Shown here in pieces: positions 31,679 through 44,387 of a stretch of 64,000 nt of DNA (its first letter is position 1; each line of letters begins with the position of its first letter). A model generated the notes under the pieces. That model was not told the origin of the DNA. It made no database searches and worked only from the letters and a program-made list of their open reading frames with translations. The position numbers were made by a program, and so were the translations under genes. Source of the DNA: Basidiobolus meristosporus CBS 931.73 (Eukaryota > Basidiobolomycota > Basidiobolomycetes > Basidiobolales > Basidiobolaceae); the NCBI GenBank assembly GCA_002104905.1, contig MCFE01000127.1:96185-160184 (forward strand), given 5' to 3'.

Positions 31679-33181
31679 ATCAATGCAGTTCATGTATAGA
31701 GATTGATTTTCATGGATTCATCAATTCTTAGGAAATAGATTAGGTTCCCTTGGCGTAATATATACCATCCGCATTCATTCATAATAAACCAATCCATCTA
31801 AAATCTCAAGATCTCCGCACTCAATTTGAACTAGACACCGGGTGATCTGGGTTGATTCAATCGAAAGCATGCCCTTTGTAGACCGTTGATCCGATATTGA
31901 GAGATACCTAACGAGCTTAGCCTCGTAGGAAGTGAGCTTCTCGTTCGGTTGGCATTTAAATACACCACACGCTGTTTAAAAGGTAATCTAGCCACTGTTG
32001 CCTGCAGCGGAGTACCAACCAATGCCGAACATTCAAGTGGCAAATCTAAAGTGGAAATACGTTGAGGGTAGGGAGCTTCGGTTTTGAATGGCAACGTATG
32101 TAAATGATATGGGGTGTGGCTGACTATGCCGTGTATGTACACATGGGATAATATTACTGCCTGACATCACGGAGCTATGGACATTTGATTGTGTAAAGAA
32201 GGAACTGGAATGTATTCCAGATGGACCAACTGTACTCAGTCGTAAATGACAGGATAATGCTTAGCTGTTTGCTCGAATTGTTGCTTCTACGAAGGGCAAC
32301 CATCCCGATTAGAGATAGCAATAGGTGCTGTCGATGGGTTTTGGAAGAACGCATCATATTAGCTCTAATTAAAGACAATAGCGAGCAGCTCAGTTTTCCG
32401 ATGTTAGCAATGTCATGGTCAGACATGTGAGGAGTAGCTTGAGGGCAGGCCAGGAATTAAATGATATTTACAGGCTCAGGCGTGCCATTATCAACACTTC
32501 AGTCATGGTGCTGTGAATAGACTTTGCCAGACTCGCTATCAAGGGATGGAGAGGAGTAAACCACTTTAAGCTTGGCGAGCAACCATAATACCAACGAATT
32601 TGTGAATCCAGAATCGCAGTTCATGTCACCATGAGACGGCCCTCCCTATTCAATCCCTCCCCCTCGTCGCATAACATTCACTGCACTCCCTTCAGAGAAA
32701 AACCCCACAACTCTACGATCACAACTTCAAAATGAACATAGACCTCTTAGCGCTAATGGTCTCCTACAAGGAGATTGTCGATAACTATTACACCTGCAGT
32801 AATGATACTTGTGAAGCCAGCACAAATAATATCACTAAAACTAGCCAGGGATCGTTTGCTTGGGATGACCATATGCAGGTCATCAAATATTTCTGATCCA
32901 GAGGCTACAAAGCTACCAAGCAAGTCGAAATCGAGGTCTCTTTAATCCAAGAAATAAAGAAAAAAATGCTCGGATGAAAAACTGAAATAACCATCATTGT
33001 ATCAAAGGCTTTGTCCGTTTTATATAATTGGTTGTAGAGGCAATTCTTGGGACAACAGGTACATCAGACTTGCTTGTGTTGGGCACCGAATCTATAGGAA
33101 TGCTCTTCAAGACTCGATACTTATGGGTGCTCGACATTCGGAGTGGTAGAGCAATTCCTTTCACTACAGCATTGTCTCTTT
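31679..33181. other. Intergenic between carrier gene and SFT2
   Basis: About 1.5 kb at the 3' sides of two convergent genes. Apart from a small doubtful frame at 32732-32974 (listed separately) I see no gene, RNA or repeat. Confidence 0.5.
32732..32974 (+). other. Doubtful small open frame interrupted by one stop
   Basis: An ATG at 32732 opens a frame of 54 codons to TGA at 32894-32896. After that stop the same frame stays open and lysine/glutamate-rich for another 25 codons, to TGA at about 32972-32974. It could be a recently broken small gene or chance. No family is recognised and no intron fits. Confidence 0.2.
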
Positions 33182-34118
33182 TTACATTGGAAGTAGGCTG
33201 GTGGCATTGCGAGAGAGCGAAATCAATGAGGCCGTACCACCGGGCAGGTATGAAACGAAGTACCTAAAGGGTTTTGCACATGTCAGAATGTGTGCCGATA
33301 ATAATATGCAGGGAGTGAGAATTTACCATACTAGCGCGATCAATTGGATAACGCAAAAGATGATAGTTCCGATATACTGGTGCGCCTATACATCACATGT
33401 GAATATCTATGTTGGGCGTCAGGATGATACAATTCGTCTTACCACCACGGCAAAATACAGAGTCAAAAGTAAAGAACTGCCATAGGTGAGGGTAAATGGA
33501 AGGCGCTCCTTCGAGATAATATGACGAAAGTGCGAGACTGGTCCTTTCAACAACGCGAAACTGCAAAGAATCGGAAATTTCGGTCAAGAGGGATCTTGGA
33601 GAAGGTGACCAGATATCAAATATATACCTTGTCATCATCAAAATGCTACCCATCGTGAAGGCAAGAGCAAACTTCTGTGGACGGACAACAATTATAGGTA
33701 GGGTGAAGAAAGCCTTGACGAAAGACGGTGAATACACAAGAGGTTGCAAAGCCTATATGATTTGCACCTACCAATGTGAAGCATAGCAACCCGACACCGA
33801 CGCATATAAAGAAGCCTACCCAACGCTTGAGTAGAGATTAGTTTAGTCAAGTGCTGTCTTAAGTCCGCTTCAACCATATTTCAACAGTACCTGCCAATAA
33901 GTCAGTGCAAACCAGCCTGGTTCCTGTGATTGTTGATTAACGGGAAGATAACCTTGAGCAGTGTTCTTCATGTTCGAAAACAGGGAAGTGGTAGAGTTGG
34001 TAAAACGTGACCAAGTGGAAGACTCTCCATCAGTGTTGGTGTTGTTCGTAGGATATCCAGAGGAATCAACGTTTAAAAAACGAAAAGATTCGGCAAAAGG
34101 TCGGTTTGGAGAAGTCAT
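33182..34118 (-). CDS. SFT2: SFT2 family Golgi transport membrane protein
   Basis: Six exons (34118-33891, 33825-33772, 33713-33628, 33560-33443, 33385-33327, 33263-33182) sum to 627 nt, 208 residues, the usual SFT2 length. The Ser/Thr-rich cytosolic N-terminus ends in [20 protein letters not shown]. Four membrane helices follow: [33 protein letters not shown] with the conserved RPxKFAL, then the FALLKGP and [11 protein letters not shown] loop, and finally [20 protein letters not shown] with PGGT. SFT2 proteins act in endosome-to-Golgi vesicle fusion together with t-SNAREs. No exon is longer than 230 nt, so the gene is easily missed. It is head-to-head with GPN2. Confidence 0.94.
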
Positions 34119-34403
34119 ATGTGGCTCAAAGCAATTTCGGGAGTTGGCTCTAACAACATGACATAGAGTAGATAATTCGATTTTGTATGTTCTTCCTAGG
34201 CATCATTATGCTACTCATTGGTTACATCTGATCAAGGCATACAATCTAACCATAACTATCACTTGCTTGATTTAAACATCGATTTCTGAAGTGAAGGTTG
34301 AAAGATTAGTCATCGTCCTGGTAAAGAAAATTCTAGGTAGATAAATTTTCGAACGGCATATTTCATAATAAACCAACTAAACCAAACACACCTGTCCAAC
34401 GAA
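34119..34403. promoter_or_regulatory. Shared promoter region between SFT2 (left) and GPN2 (right)
   Basis: The divergent start codons are 285 bp apart. The region is AT-rich and no unambiguous TATA box can be assigned. Bidirectional use is inferred from spacing. Confidence 0.45.
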
Positions 34404-35712
34404 ATGCCTTACGCTCAGGTAAGTTGTCGTTTGAGAGATCTGCCCGCTGGCTCTCCCTTATTCGTTCTTTAGGTTGTCATCGGCCCGCCAGGCTCAGGAA
34501 AAACCACCTACTGTCATGGTATGCAACAATTCTTGACAGCACTTGGAAGGTACATAGATTCGTTAATGCGTCTGTACCTCGACTGATAGAAGGCTTATTC
34601 TTCTTATATTGTGTGGTTTCTCAAGGAAGGTAGCAGTTGTAAACCTCGACCCCGCCAATGACTTTGTTCCCTACAAATGCGATATAAACATTGCAGATCT
34701 GATTACTTTGGAAGATGCCATGGATAACTTGAAGTTGGGACCTAATGGGGGAATGATGTACTGTATCGAATACTTGGAGAACAATCTAGATTGGTTGATT
34801 GAGGAATGTAAAAAATTCCCTGGTTAGTAAGCTTCAGTAGAAAGCCCCTGTCATAGTGCAGCCAGGAATAACGATTCATTCCATTAGATCATTACTTCAT
34901 TTTCGACTTTCCCGGGCAAGTAGAGCTTTATACCCATAATTCGGCCGTCAAGAGTATTGTGGATAAACTGCAAAAACTTGACTTCAGGGTATTTACTCCA
35001 GCAGAATATCAGCGTTCCTTTCAGAGCTAACGAGTATTCCGATTTTAGCTGGTTGCCGTTCACCTAGTGGATGCACATTATTGCACGGATCCCACCAAAT
35101 ATATCTCGGTGCTCTTACTATCGCTGAAGACGATGGTCATGCTTGAATTACCCCACATCAACGTTCTTTCCAAAATGGACCTTATCGAGACATATGGGAA
35201 ACTAGGTTTGCCTTTGGCTTCGTAGCCTTGCAGTAATTTGCAAGTGACTAACGTATTTGAATGATTAGCCTTTAGTCTTGACTACTACACTGAGGTGATG
35301 AACTTGGATTATTTGTTGGACCATCTGAATCAGGATCCCTTTGGCAAACGCTTCGCCGACCTCAACAAAGCATTATGCGAATTGGTTGAGGATTTCAACC
35401 TCGTTGGCTTCTATACATTATGCATCGAGGTATATTGCACCATCCATGTAGCCTATATACCTCTTTCTGAAATTGTGCTCACTGTATCTCTAGGACAAAG
35501 CGTCGGTAACCAACCTTTTGAGAGTAATTGATAAAGCAAATGGCTATGTATTCGGAGGCTTGGAGCAGGGTAACGAGAGTATCATGTTGACCGCTATGAG
35601 ATCTGGCACTGGGTATCAGGAGGATGTGTTCGACGTTCAGGAGAAGTACATTGATTTTAAGGACTACTACAGCGAGATGGGCTTGGATGAAACTATTCGG
35701 GAATCCAAGTAG
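34404..35712 (+). CDS. GPN2: GPN-loop GTPase 2 (RNA polymerase II assembly/nuclear import factor)
   Basis: Seven exons (34404-34418, 34473-34549, 34626-34822, 34888-34988, 35049-35205, 35269-35429, 35494-35712) sum to 927 nt, 308 residues, as expected for GPN2. Visible motifs are the P-loop [11 protein letters not shown] near residue 9, VVNLDPAND, the family-defining GPN in [11 protein letters not shown], the switch DFPGQVELY and the base-specificity NVLSKMDL. The C-terminus keeps the GPN-family [12 protein letters not shown] proteins work as dimers in the cytoplasm to assemble and import RNA polymerases II and III. The first exon is only 15 coding nt. Confidence 0.96.
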
Positions 35713-36230
35713 CCTTGTGGAGGTTCTACTCGTTGTATTGTATACTTGTTTATTGTAGCCTCATTTCACACCTATAGAATGAAATGATGCGTGCGTATTG
35801 CTTACTATAGCCCTTTACTGTATTCGTCAATCAATGTATGGATGTTCATTGCTTCAATATAAAGAGTAATTGTCGGACGGATATTCAACACGTGATATGG
35901 TGTGTGCGTGCTTTACTTCTCAGCCAACAGGGCCCAGTGCGGCCAAGCATCGAGTCTGAGGCCAACCTGTTATTAACGATTGAGCCTACAAGACAATCCT
36001 CTCCCCCCAACCTATCTGATTTCACTGTGAAGCAGCCCATTTTCTATTGGTCTCCCGCTTCACACTCGATTCCTCACAAGTGTTTAGCTAGATCGAGCTT
36101 GCGCAACAGACTGTCTAAAATTCTTTCCAGATCTGTCATCAATTTGGCATTCTCGTAATTCCCTCGTATATATATTTCTTGGCATTTCTCCTTATTCACC
36201 CTAAACCACTTCTTAACTCAACTATCACCC
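35713..36230. other. Intergenic between GPN2 and the MMTAG2-like gene
   Basis: About 520 bases. One open frame at 35838-36158 has no recognisable features and overlaps the likely promoter of the next gene. Confidence 0.5.
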
Positions 36231-37649
36231 ATGTTTCATCCTTCGCGTGGTGGTAATTATTCAGTTCATTTCAACACATTCCAAAACCACTTTCAAGCTA
36301 ACCTCGGAAATGGTCTGTCTTACTTCTAGGTGTCCGAGGTGGGCAAGATCAGTTCTCTTGGGAAGACGTAAAAGAAGACAAATATAGAGAGAACTATTTA
36401 GGCCATTCAGTCAAGGCACCGGTTGGAAGGTAATTTTTCACTTGAGCATTTGTCCTGAAAATACAGACCTCTAATCATAGATCCAATCGCCTCTCCATAG
36501 GTGGCAGAAAGGTTAGCACTTGTGATTCTCCAATCGAAGTAGATGGTATTAATTTCTTTACACTTGATTCAGGTAAAGATTTATTATGGTACGAACATAG
36601 TAAAGACGCCGCGGAGAAGCGAGCTGAAGAGCTAAGAGCTATAAAGGAAGCGGAGGCTGATGCCATGGCTGAAGCATTGTAAGTTCGCAAATAATCGTAT
36701 AGTCACGGGAAATCTCTTGGTTTGATAAGGCTAGCTTTCCTCAGCGTTTCGCTAATCCGCTCCTATCAATAGAGGCTTGCCAAAGCGCAACCGAGCCAGT
36801 AATATATCAGACAAAGAGATCCAAAATGTGTTGAAGAAAAGCCAAGATCAATCGGACGATGAGACGACCGGAAGTTTAGGACGTGGCCTAGGCTTTAAAC
36901 AATCAGGGCGGCAATCAACCAGCACGCAAGATTCAACGATTGTAAAAGAACAATTGATTCTTGGCAGCGTCCCGACATACACCAAAAATGTAATCATCTC
37001 TAAACCTAGCAGTACAGCAATGAATCAAGAGCTTTCAGACACAGAGATTGTCTCTGAGAAAAAAGAGAAGAAGCATAAGAAGAAACACAAGAAAGATAAG
37101 CATCGGAAGAAGTCTAAGCACTCCCGAGGCCGTTCAAGGTCTAGGTCGAGATCAATAACCCCAGAGAAGCGTGGGCGGAGAGATCCTTCTGAACGTTCAC
37201 ATCGGCGACACAGAAGCCAGCGCTCAAGGTCAGAAGATAGCAGTGAGAGTGATAGATCAATTTCGCGAGAACGTCGCTCTAGGTCTAGGACCCCTGTGCG
37301 TAGTAGCAAAGGTAGGTCTGAGAGACGCAATAGGTCACATTCCAGAGACAACTCTAGAGCTGCTACTCGTGAAAAGCGAGAAAGACGTCGTGAACGCGAT
37401 CGGTCTGAATCACCAAGATATAGACACAAAAGCTACACGCGTCGTAGATCCATCTCTCACAGTAGATCACGCTCTCCAAAAGAGGGCAGAAGAAGTGATA
37501 GAACCATGACGCACTCCAGTCGACCTCGATCCCCGTCAACCGACTACCACGAACGAGAGGAATATCCCAAGTCAAGGAGAAATCGGTCAGTCTCACCATA
37601 TCGTGATCATCATGATAGGCATACCACGAAACTCCCCAGCAATGAATAA
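36231..37649 (+). CDS. MMTAG2-like nuclear protein with KIR motif domain and RS-rich tail
   Basis: Five exons (36231-36252, 36330-36429, 36501-36511, 36573-36678, 36773-37649) sum to 1116 nt, 371 residues. The first 60 residues match the MMTAG2/C1orf35 domain: [20 protein letters not shown], then [20 protein letters not shown] and DLLWY. Exon 3 is an 11-nt microexon that supplies the conserved Trp-Gln-Lys. After a helical region rich in Glu and Ala, the protein becomes Lys-rich and then strongly Arg/Ser-rich (residues about 160-360), typical of nuclear RNA-processing factors. The function in fungi is not established. The neighbours CDC5 and CWC22 are spliceosome proteins, and a role in mRNA processing is a reasonable inference. 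Confidence 0.88.
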
Positions 37650-37928
37650 ACTGACCGCAATACCTTCTGAGTACCTGGGTAGCCTTCCCTCCGACAACGC
37701 TTTCGTAGTTGATAGATGTGGTGCAAGATATAAATAAATGATACGTTTTATTGAAGGAAAGACTTAGATTTCAATCATGATCCATTTCTTAATATTTGCG
37801 TAACATCAGTTCGATGGAGAGCCGATTTTTAGCGACTAATATAGACCGTTTACTTATATATATACATGGATCAGTGTAGTTGAAATTATCTATATACATG
37901 AATAGTTGGCATGATGTTGAATGGAAAC

Positions 37929-40510
37929 TCAAGCGCCTACTGAATTGTTGGCCTGGTTGTGGGCTTGTAATTGATTGATCCTCTCTTGAATATCTTGACG
38001 TTCAACACTGAGATTGGCGTATTGTTTCTGCAGTTCAGTCTCGCGATTAGTCAAATGATGGACTTGGCTTTGGATGCTGTGAATGCGCTGTGGGATGGCC
38101 ACTTTCTCCAACATATTCAAGTTCCTGAATGAGGAAAGCTCAATCGTCACCTGGTCGAGCTCTTCATAAGCTGCTGTGAGTTTCTCGACAAGAGCTTCCG
38201 ACCGAGCTTGATATCCACCGAGCACAACATTCAATTTCTTCTCTACCTTGGCCGCCCGAGCTGCTTCCTTGCCCATCTTTTTGCGGTTCTTTTCCAATAT
38301 ATCACTCATACTGGCAATCCTCTCTCCTTCCCCAATATCCTCGGATTTGACGTACTTCTCCAATGAGGGTGCATAAATATAGGATCCGCTTGTTCTCTCC
38401 CAAATTTCCGCGAATTCTTCCATGTTGATAGCACTGTTCTCATCACCACCGAGTGCCTTCTCGGATTCTTGTTTGATCAAGACTCGAGCCTCGTGCAACT
38501 CATCATCAGTGAACTGTTCGAGATTAACCTTCTTGGAAGTTTGCCCGTTGCCAAAAGGAAACTTGGCCTGATCATGAGCAAGAACAGACACTAGCTCTTC
38601 ACTGATCATATGTTGAGCTTGGCGCAGTAACTCGTCCTGTTCATCCTGGGCTGCACCCAAAATTCCCTCAGCATTGATGGACATTGGGCGCGGAAGCTGT
38701 CGCTGAATAACCTGGGTTCTACGTCTGAGCTCGGCTTGCTTTTGAGCTAAACGCAGTTCCTTTCTACGTTTGTCGGCATCTGCGGCATCCTCCTCCATGG
38801 CAGATGGAGCCAAGTCACCAGAAACGTCGTCTGTTGCCTCTTCAGGGAGACGAATCTCGAATTCATTTTTGGGTGCAGGTAGGTTGGCCAAACCAAGAGA
38901 AACTTGTTTTCTAACGGAAGCTAGGCGCATCTTTTCAGCCCTCGGAGTACCCTCGACAAAACCACCATCGCCATCAGCATTGATGCTTAACTCATCTCTG
39001 AATGGTGTTCTCAAGGGAGTGGCACCTGCTTGATTACCACGGCCTGGTGTAGTAAAGCCAGTACTAGCTCCACTTGCGCTACGAAGTGGAGTCAAGAGAG
39101 GATTGGGCGTTTGAGCTGGAGCATGTCGAGGTGTAGCTCCTTGGAACCCTGTTCCAGTTGCGCTTTGGATAAGTGGAGTGTTTTCCCCGCCCAAAAGAGG
39201 TGTTTGTGCAGATGATAAGGCACGCAAATTACGCGCCTCCATCATAACTGTGTCAGCAGCAGCTGGCGTTCTAGGGGTTCTTGCTGCCAGTCCAGATTGA
39301 ATAGTGGAGTAGGTTCCCAGCAAGCCCCTTGTAGCATCAACGCTACTTTCCTCAGCTATGCTCCTAGCGTTCTCGCCAGCAATACCGATCTTAACAATCT
39401 CCTCTAATTCGCTCTCTCCTACCTGAGGGGATGGTAGAAGAAGCTTTTTACGTCGTGTCAGCTGTTGTGCCTCATTAAGCTTGTTTAGCTGCATTGAGCT
39501 ACCCGGGACAAAGGAAGTTTCACCATTCTCCTTCCTTTGCTTCTGCTTTTTAGCGTCCTTTTTTCTTTCCTCGGCTTCAACTTCTGCCCTTCTTTTACCT
39601 TCTAACTTCTGGAGATCTAGACGTGAGCCCATGCGTTGAACAGGGCGTTCCTTCTCTTCAGTTGTGTCATAAAAACCTGGTGCCGGCTTTTTCTCCAGAG
39701 GAATATCTGCGTTGTAATCCATACCCTTTGTTTTCTTCTTAACTCGAATATCAATTCCGGCTGCTTTGAGTTCTCTACGCTTCTGGAGTGCTGCAAGACG
39801 TCTGGCCTCTTCTAACTGCTTTTCACGAGCCTTACGCTTAGCCTTCTTTCCCTGTGTGTTAGCAAGACGCGCTCTTGCTTCTGACAGCATTTCTTTCTCA
39901 TCTTCATCCATATCTACTGGATCCGGGCGAGCGGCCTTTGTTTCCGGATCTGGATCAATTTCTCCAGGTCTAAGTCTTCTAACATCGTCAGCGCTAGGAC
40001 CCGTATCACCAACACCGGTAAGCCCCAAATCAGCACCTTCCTTTTGCTCAGCCTCGTCGAGAAGTTGTTGGTATCTCTCTAGGCACTGAGAAGCCGTACG
40101 TCCAACAATGGGAGCGATTGTTCTCCATTGTGTGGGCATGAGTTTAGCAAGGTGGAGCAATTTCTCATCTTCTTCCTTGGACCATTCCGTTTTCTTGATG
40201 CTAGGATCAAGCCATTCATACCAACGAGCTTTGCACTGCTTTGGGGATTTACGCACTAACAGAGAAGAAATACGAGCCCATTGGTTTTTGCCATACTTCA
40301 TGACGGCAGCTTTGAGGATTTCATCCTTTAATAAATATCGCGTTAGTACGATTGAACATAGATCGCTGGTTAAACATTCGTCAACAACTCACCTCAGTAT
40401 TTTTCCAAACACCACCTGCGAGGAGGAGGAAAATAAAAGGTTAATCTTAAATCCAAGGGCATGCTGCTTACTGAGATCCTGGAAGGTATACCTTTAATCA
40501 ATACTCTCAT
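37929..40510 (-). CDS. CDC5: Cdc5/Cef1 spliceosome protein of the Prp19 complex
   Basis: Three exons (40510-40492, 40415-40393, 40325-37929) sum to 2439 nt, 812 residues. The first two exons are only 19 and 23 nt and rebuild the invariant N-terminus MRVLIKGGVWKNTEDEILK. Two Myb/SANT repeats follow (WARISSLLVRKSPKQCKARW, then EWSKEEDEKLLHL with WRTIAPIVGRTASQC). The middle has the long charged helix of the family and the TPR-motif region with repeated R/K-T-P dipeptides (GENTPLIQ, TPLRTPFRDELSIN). The C-terminus is coiled coil. Cdc5 is a core member of the Prp19/NTC complex that activates the spliceosome in the nucleus. It is divergent from CWC22. Confidence 0.97.
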
Positions 40511-40857
40511 CGCGGTAGAATAAGTATATTAACAAGTTCAAAGACGAGCACGCGTATGCATAATTGGTAGCATACTTTTCTAAATGATAGAAATGCATGG
40601 GTAAGGGACCCTTGATAAACTCCTTTTTTTTAAAATCTGAGGGCAGAAACCCTCAAAGCTAATTCGCATAGCACGCCAGAATTAAACGGATTATATCGCA
40701 TTTTCCAAAAACTTACTTAATTAGTTACATCAATGCTAACCACTTTTTTTGCAAAATTTGGACATCTGCTTTTGAGAAATAATCCGTAATTCACTGCGGA
40801 GTGTATTTGTCTTCTTTAAGTAGCACTGTAATAACCACTTCTAGACCTTTGCTCATT
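40511..40857. promoter_or_regulatory. Shared promoter region between CDC5 (left) and CWC22 (right)
   Basis: The start codons are 347 bp apart on opposite strands. The segment is AT-rich with runs of T at 40624-40631 and 40744-40750. A common control of the two splicing genes is inferred from the layout only. Confidence 0.45.
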
Positions 40858-43280
40858 ATGGCTTCAAACGAAAGTGAGGACGCTGCCAGCAATTCCACGC
40901 GACCTTTGTACGTACAACCATTCTATTTTTGGATTAACAACAATTTATTTACTAATCCTGTCTTTTGCAGAGATCCTGTCAGCACAGATGCTGGTCACAG
41001 AAAAAAAGAATCAGCTCCAGAAAGCCAAAAGAAAAGGTCGGCCTTGAATTTCAAACGTATTATCTGAATTTATGCTCAAAGATCCCAACCATTTTATTTA
41101 GATCACGCTCTATTTCGGAATCACGCTCCAGATCTAGATCCCGCTCTCCACCTCGTCGACGCAGAAGATCTCCTTCCACATCCAGTTCAGTGTCTCGCTC
41201 AAGCTCCGAAAGTAGATCGCGCTCTCCTCGTAGACGAAGACGTTCCGTGTCTTCTAGCTCTAGATCGCGTTCTCCCTCTCGCCGCCGCCGTAGTAGACGT
41301 TCAAGCTCTGGTTCACGGTCAAGAAACAGGACAAGGGAGTCACGTCGCAGCCGTTCTACCCGCTCACCGCAGCGCTCATCGAGACGTCGCTCGCCCTCTC
41401 TAGAGCCTCCCAGGGTCTTTGATGTCAATCCATCTAGACGTCGCGAACGAGAGCGACAACTGGCCCAACAATACAATGATGAACCGTTGACAGAAAAGAA
41501 TAGGATCGATGTGGCAGCTGAGCGTAAAGAGATGCTTTTAACGACTCGTACCGGAGGCGCGTATATCCCACCTGCTCGTTTGAGAATGATGCAGGAGAGT
41601 ATTAGTGACAAGAGTAGCAAGGAGTACCAGAGAATGGCCTGGGAAACGCTCAAAAAAGGGATCAATGGTATGATTAACAAGGTTAATACGTCTAATATCA
41701 AGAGTATTATTCCTGAGCTCTTTAGCACCAACCTCATCCGTGGTCGTGGTCTTATGTGTCGATCGATCATGAAGGCACAGGCTGCTTCATTGCCTTTCAC
41801 TCCTGTTTATGCTGCCGTCATTGCAGTCATCAACACCAAGATGCCCCAGGTTGGAGAGCTGTTACTTACTAGATTGATTATCCAATTTCGTAGAGCATTT
41901 CAGCGAAATGATAAAACGACATGTCTAGCAACCACCAGCTTCATCGCGCATCTAACCAACCAACTTGTCGCCCATGAAATTCTGGCGTTGCAGATCTTGG
42001 CACTTCTGCTTGAACGCCCCACCGACGATTCAGTTGAAATTGCTGTCGGATTTATTCGCGAGTGTGGTGCACATCTCACTGAGGTCTCACCCAAAGCCAC
42101 ACACGCTGCATTCGAACGGTTCAGAGGTATTCTACATGAAGGCCAAATAGACAAGCGTGTGCAATACATGATTGAAGTTCTCTTCCAGGTTCGCAAGGAC
42201 AAGTTTAAGGATAACCCATCGATTATGCCAGAACTTGACATTGTCGAAGAAGAGGACCAAATCACACATTATCTCTCGTTGGATGACGAGGAACTTAACC
42301 CCGAGGAGGGCTTGGGTGTATTTAAGTTCGATCCTGATTACCTAGAGAACGAAGAGAAATACCTCCAGATCAAAAAGGAGATTCTTGGGGATGATGACGA
42401 TGATGACGATGACGATGAGTCGGGTAGTGACGGAGATGACAGCGATGAAAGCGATTCTGAGCCGGAAGATTCCAAGGGGCCTGCTGATAAGATGAACATT
42501 CACGACCAGACCAATACCAATATCATCAACCTACGCCGTACCATCTATCTGACCATCATGTCCAGTGTGGAGTTCCAGGAATGCGTCCACAAGCTGATGA
42601 AGCTGAACATTCAGGATGGGCAGCAAATCGAGCTGGCCAATATGATCGTCGAGTGTTGCTCACAGGAGCGAACCTACCTGAAGTTCTATGGGCTCATAGG
42701 AGAGAGGTTCTGTAAGATGAACCGAGTTTGGGCCGAGGCATTCCAGCAATGCTTTGCTCAAACCTTTGAGATCATCCATCAGTATGAGACAAACCGACTC
42801 CGTAACGTTGCCAAGTACTTTGGCCACTTGCTCTCTTCTGATGCGATCTCCTGGGATGTCATGTCGTTCATCAAGTTAAACGAAGAAGACACAACTTCAA
42901 GCTCCCGTATTTTCATCAAGATCTTGTTCCTAGATCTCAGCGAAACACTTGGCCTGAAGAAACTGAATGAGCGACTAAAGAGCCCAGCCATGGCTGAGCA
43001 GACGGCAGGTCTATTTCCTCGAGACAATCCCAAGAATACTCGCTTTGCCATTAATTACTTTACTAGCATTAATCTTGGTGGGCTGACTGATGAACTGCGT
43101 GAGCATCTGAAGAATCTTCCCAAGCTTATGCTTGCTCAGCGTAAACTAAACAGCGACTCTTCCGACTCGGACTCTGATTCAGACTCTGACAGTGACTCCT
43201 CTTCTGGCTCGGATAGCGACAGCAGTTCCACCGGATCCTCCTCCAGTGGCTCAGACACAGACTCCTCTGATTCTGATTAA
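40858..43280 (+). CDS. CWC22: Pre-mRNA splicing factor CWC22 (MIF4G-MA3)
   Basis: Three exons (40858-40907, 40971-41036, 41102-43280) sum to 2295 nt, 764 residues. An N-terminal RS-rich region (about residues 38-140) precedes the MIF4G domain, which starts near [14 protein letters not shown] and runs through [20 protein letters not shown] and [16 protein letters not shown]. An acidic linker with an Asp run follows, then the MA3 domain ([35 protein letters not shown]). The tail is Ser/Asp-rich. Cwc22 binds eIF4A3, delivers it to mRNA for exon-junction complex assembly and is needed for splicing. The protein keeps both Arg/Ser and Ser/Asp low-complexity ends. It is divergent from CDC5. Confidence 0.97.
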
Positions 43281-44387
43281 ATCCCACTCTCATGTCGATC
43301 GCTATGCATATAGTTTGATCAGTTTTCACACCCAAAGCCTACTTGTACTATTTGTTTCGTAAATCCACGTGTTTTGTTTGAAAAAGCCAAAAATATTAAT
43401 AAACTGTCTGTTCAATCATTTTTATGGAACAATCGTTGTTATTGATTTGGCTGTTACAGATTCCCGGAGCGTTACTTGAGTGGATTTTTGATATATGCAA
43501 CCATTGAGCGTTGTTTGACAACGTATGTTCAGTGCATAGTACGCATACATGAAGTAGAGGCACTCTCAGGTGAATTAACATCCAGTAGTGGTTGAAAGGC
43601 CACATTCAAATCATATAGACCCTGCTTGTTGGTTACTGCTTCGTGCAGATATATGTGACAGGGTGAGCATGCACGCGGATTGTGGTATTTACGGTGACAT
43701 GAAGTTGGCTTCCAGTTGTTCCATATAGTCCTGGCTAATGTCTATCCGGAGGTGTCTGATGTCATATTTGCCCGAACAGGTGCTATCCGATTGCGGCGCC
43801 ATCCACAGGAGCCGCTGCCGCAATCTCAATGTGGCGATGTCAAGAAGAGGGCCAAGCTGAAAGAGCAGTCAACATCGGGTTTTAGCAAGGAAAACGGTCC
43901 CCCGCATCTCAAAACGTTCAGTTTGATTTGTTTGAGGTCCTTTTGTTGAGATACCGGTAACATGCATACACATCACTGGGATCTCCACGTATTGTTCGTG
44001 AATAATATGCTTGATTGTGACTAACCATTATGGTGCTGGACCAATTTGGAATTGTGTGCATGGATAGTATATTTGTATCGTCTCTGATACTCTCTTACAA
44101 ATTCGTAACTGATTACTATTTTGCATTTCTAATTATCCATTCCCTGTGAGCGCTGATTTATGATAGGGTCACAGGATTTGCTATTAATTCTTCAGCCCTT
44201 TCCACCTGTGGCACTAATACTTGTTCTTTGCTTATTTCTCCTACTTATTCTAACCAACCTTATAAGCACTCTACCCGCTCCTTTTCGACTTTCCCCATTC
44301 ACCGCCATTTTCGTTTGTTAGTGAGAAGACCCCACCCCTTCTGCCTATTTTAAAATCCACATAACCACTTATTTGTTAGAGCAAGTA
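43281..44387. other. Intergenic, no gene recognised
   Basis: About 1.1 kb between CWC22 and the HECT ligase gene. The frame at 43716-43949 has no family features. The last 200 bases are pyrimidine-rich, as expected for a promoter/leader region. Confidence 0.5.

Noticed and set aside
33028-33485. Plus-strand frames as genes
   Set aside because: This region is covered by the last exons of SFT2 on the minus strand, whose six-exon model is in frame and matches the family.
37025-37429. Arg/Leu/Ser-rich frame opposite the MMTAG2-like RS region
   Set aside because: Shadow of the Arg/Ser repeat on the other strand; the same occurs opposite the CWC22 RS region at 41060-41800.
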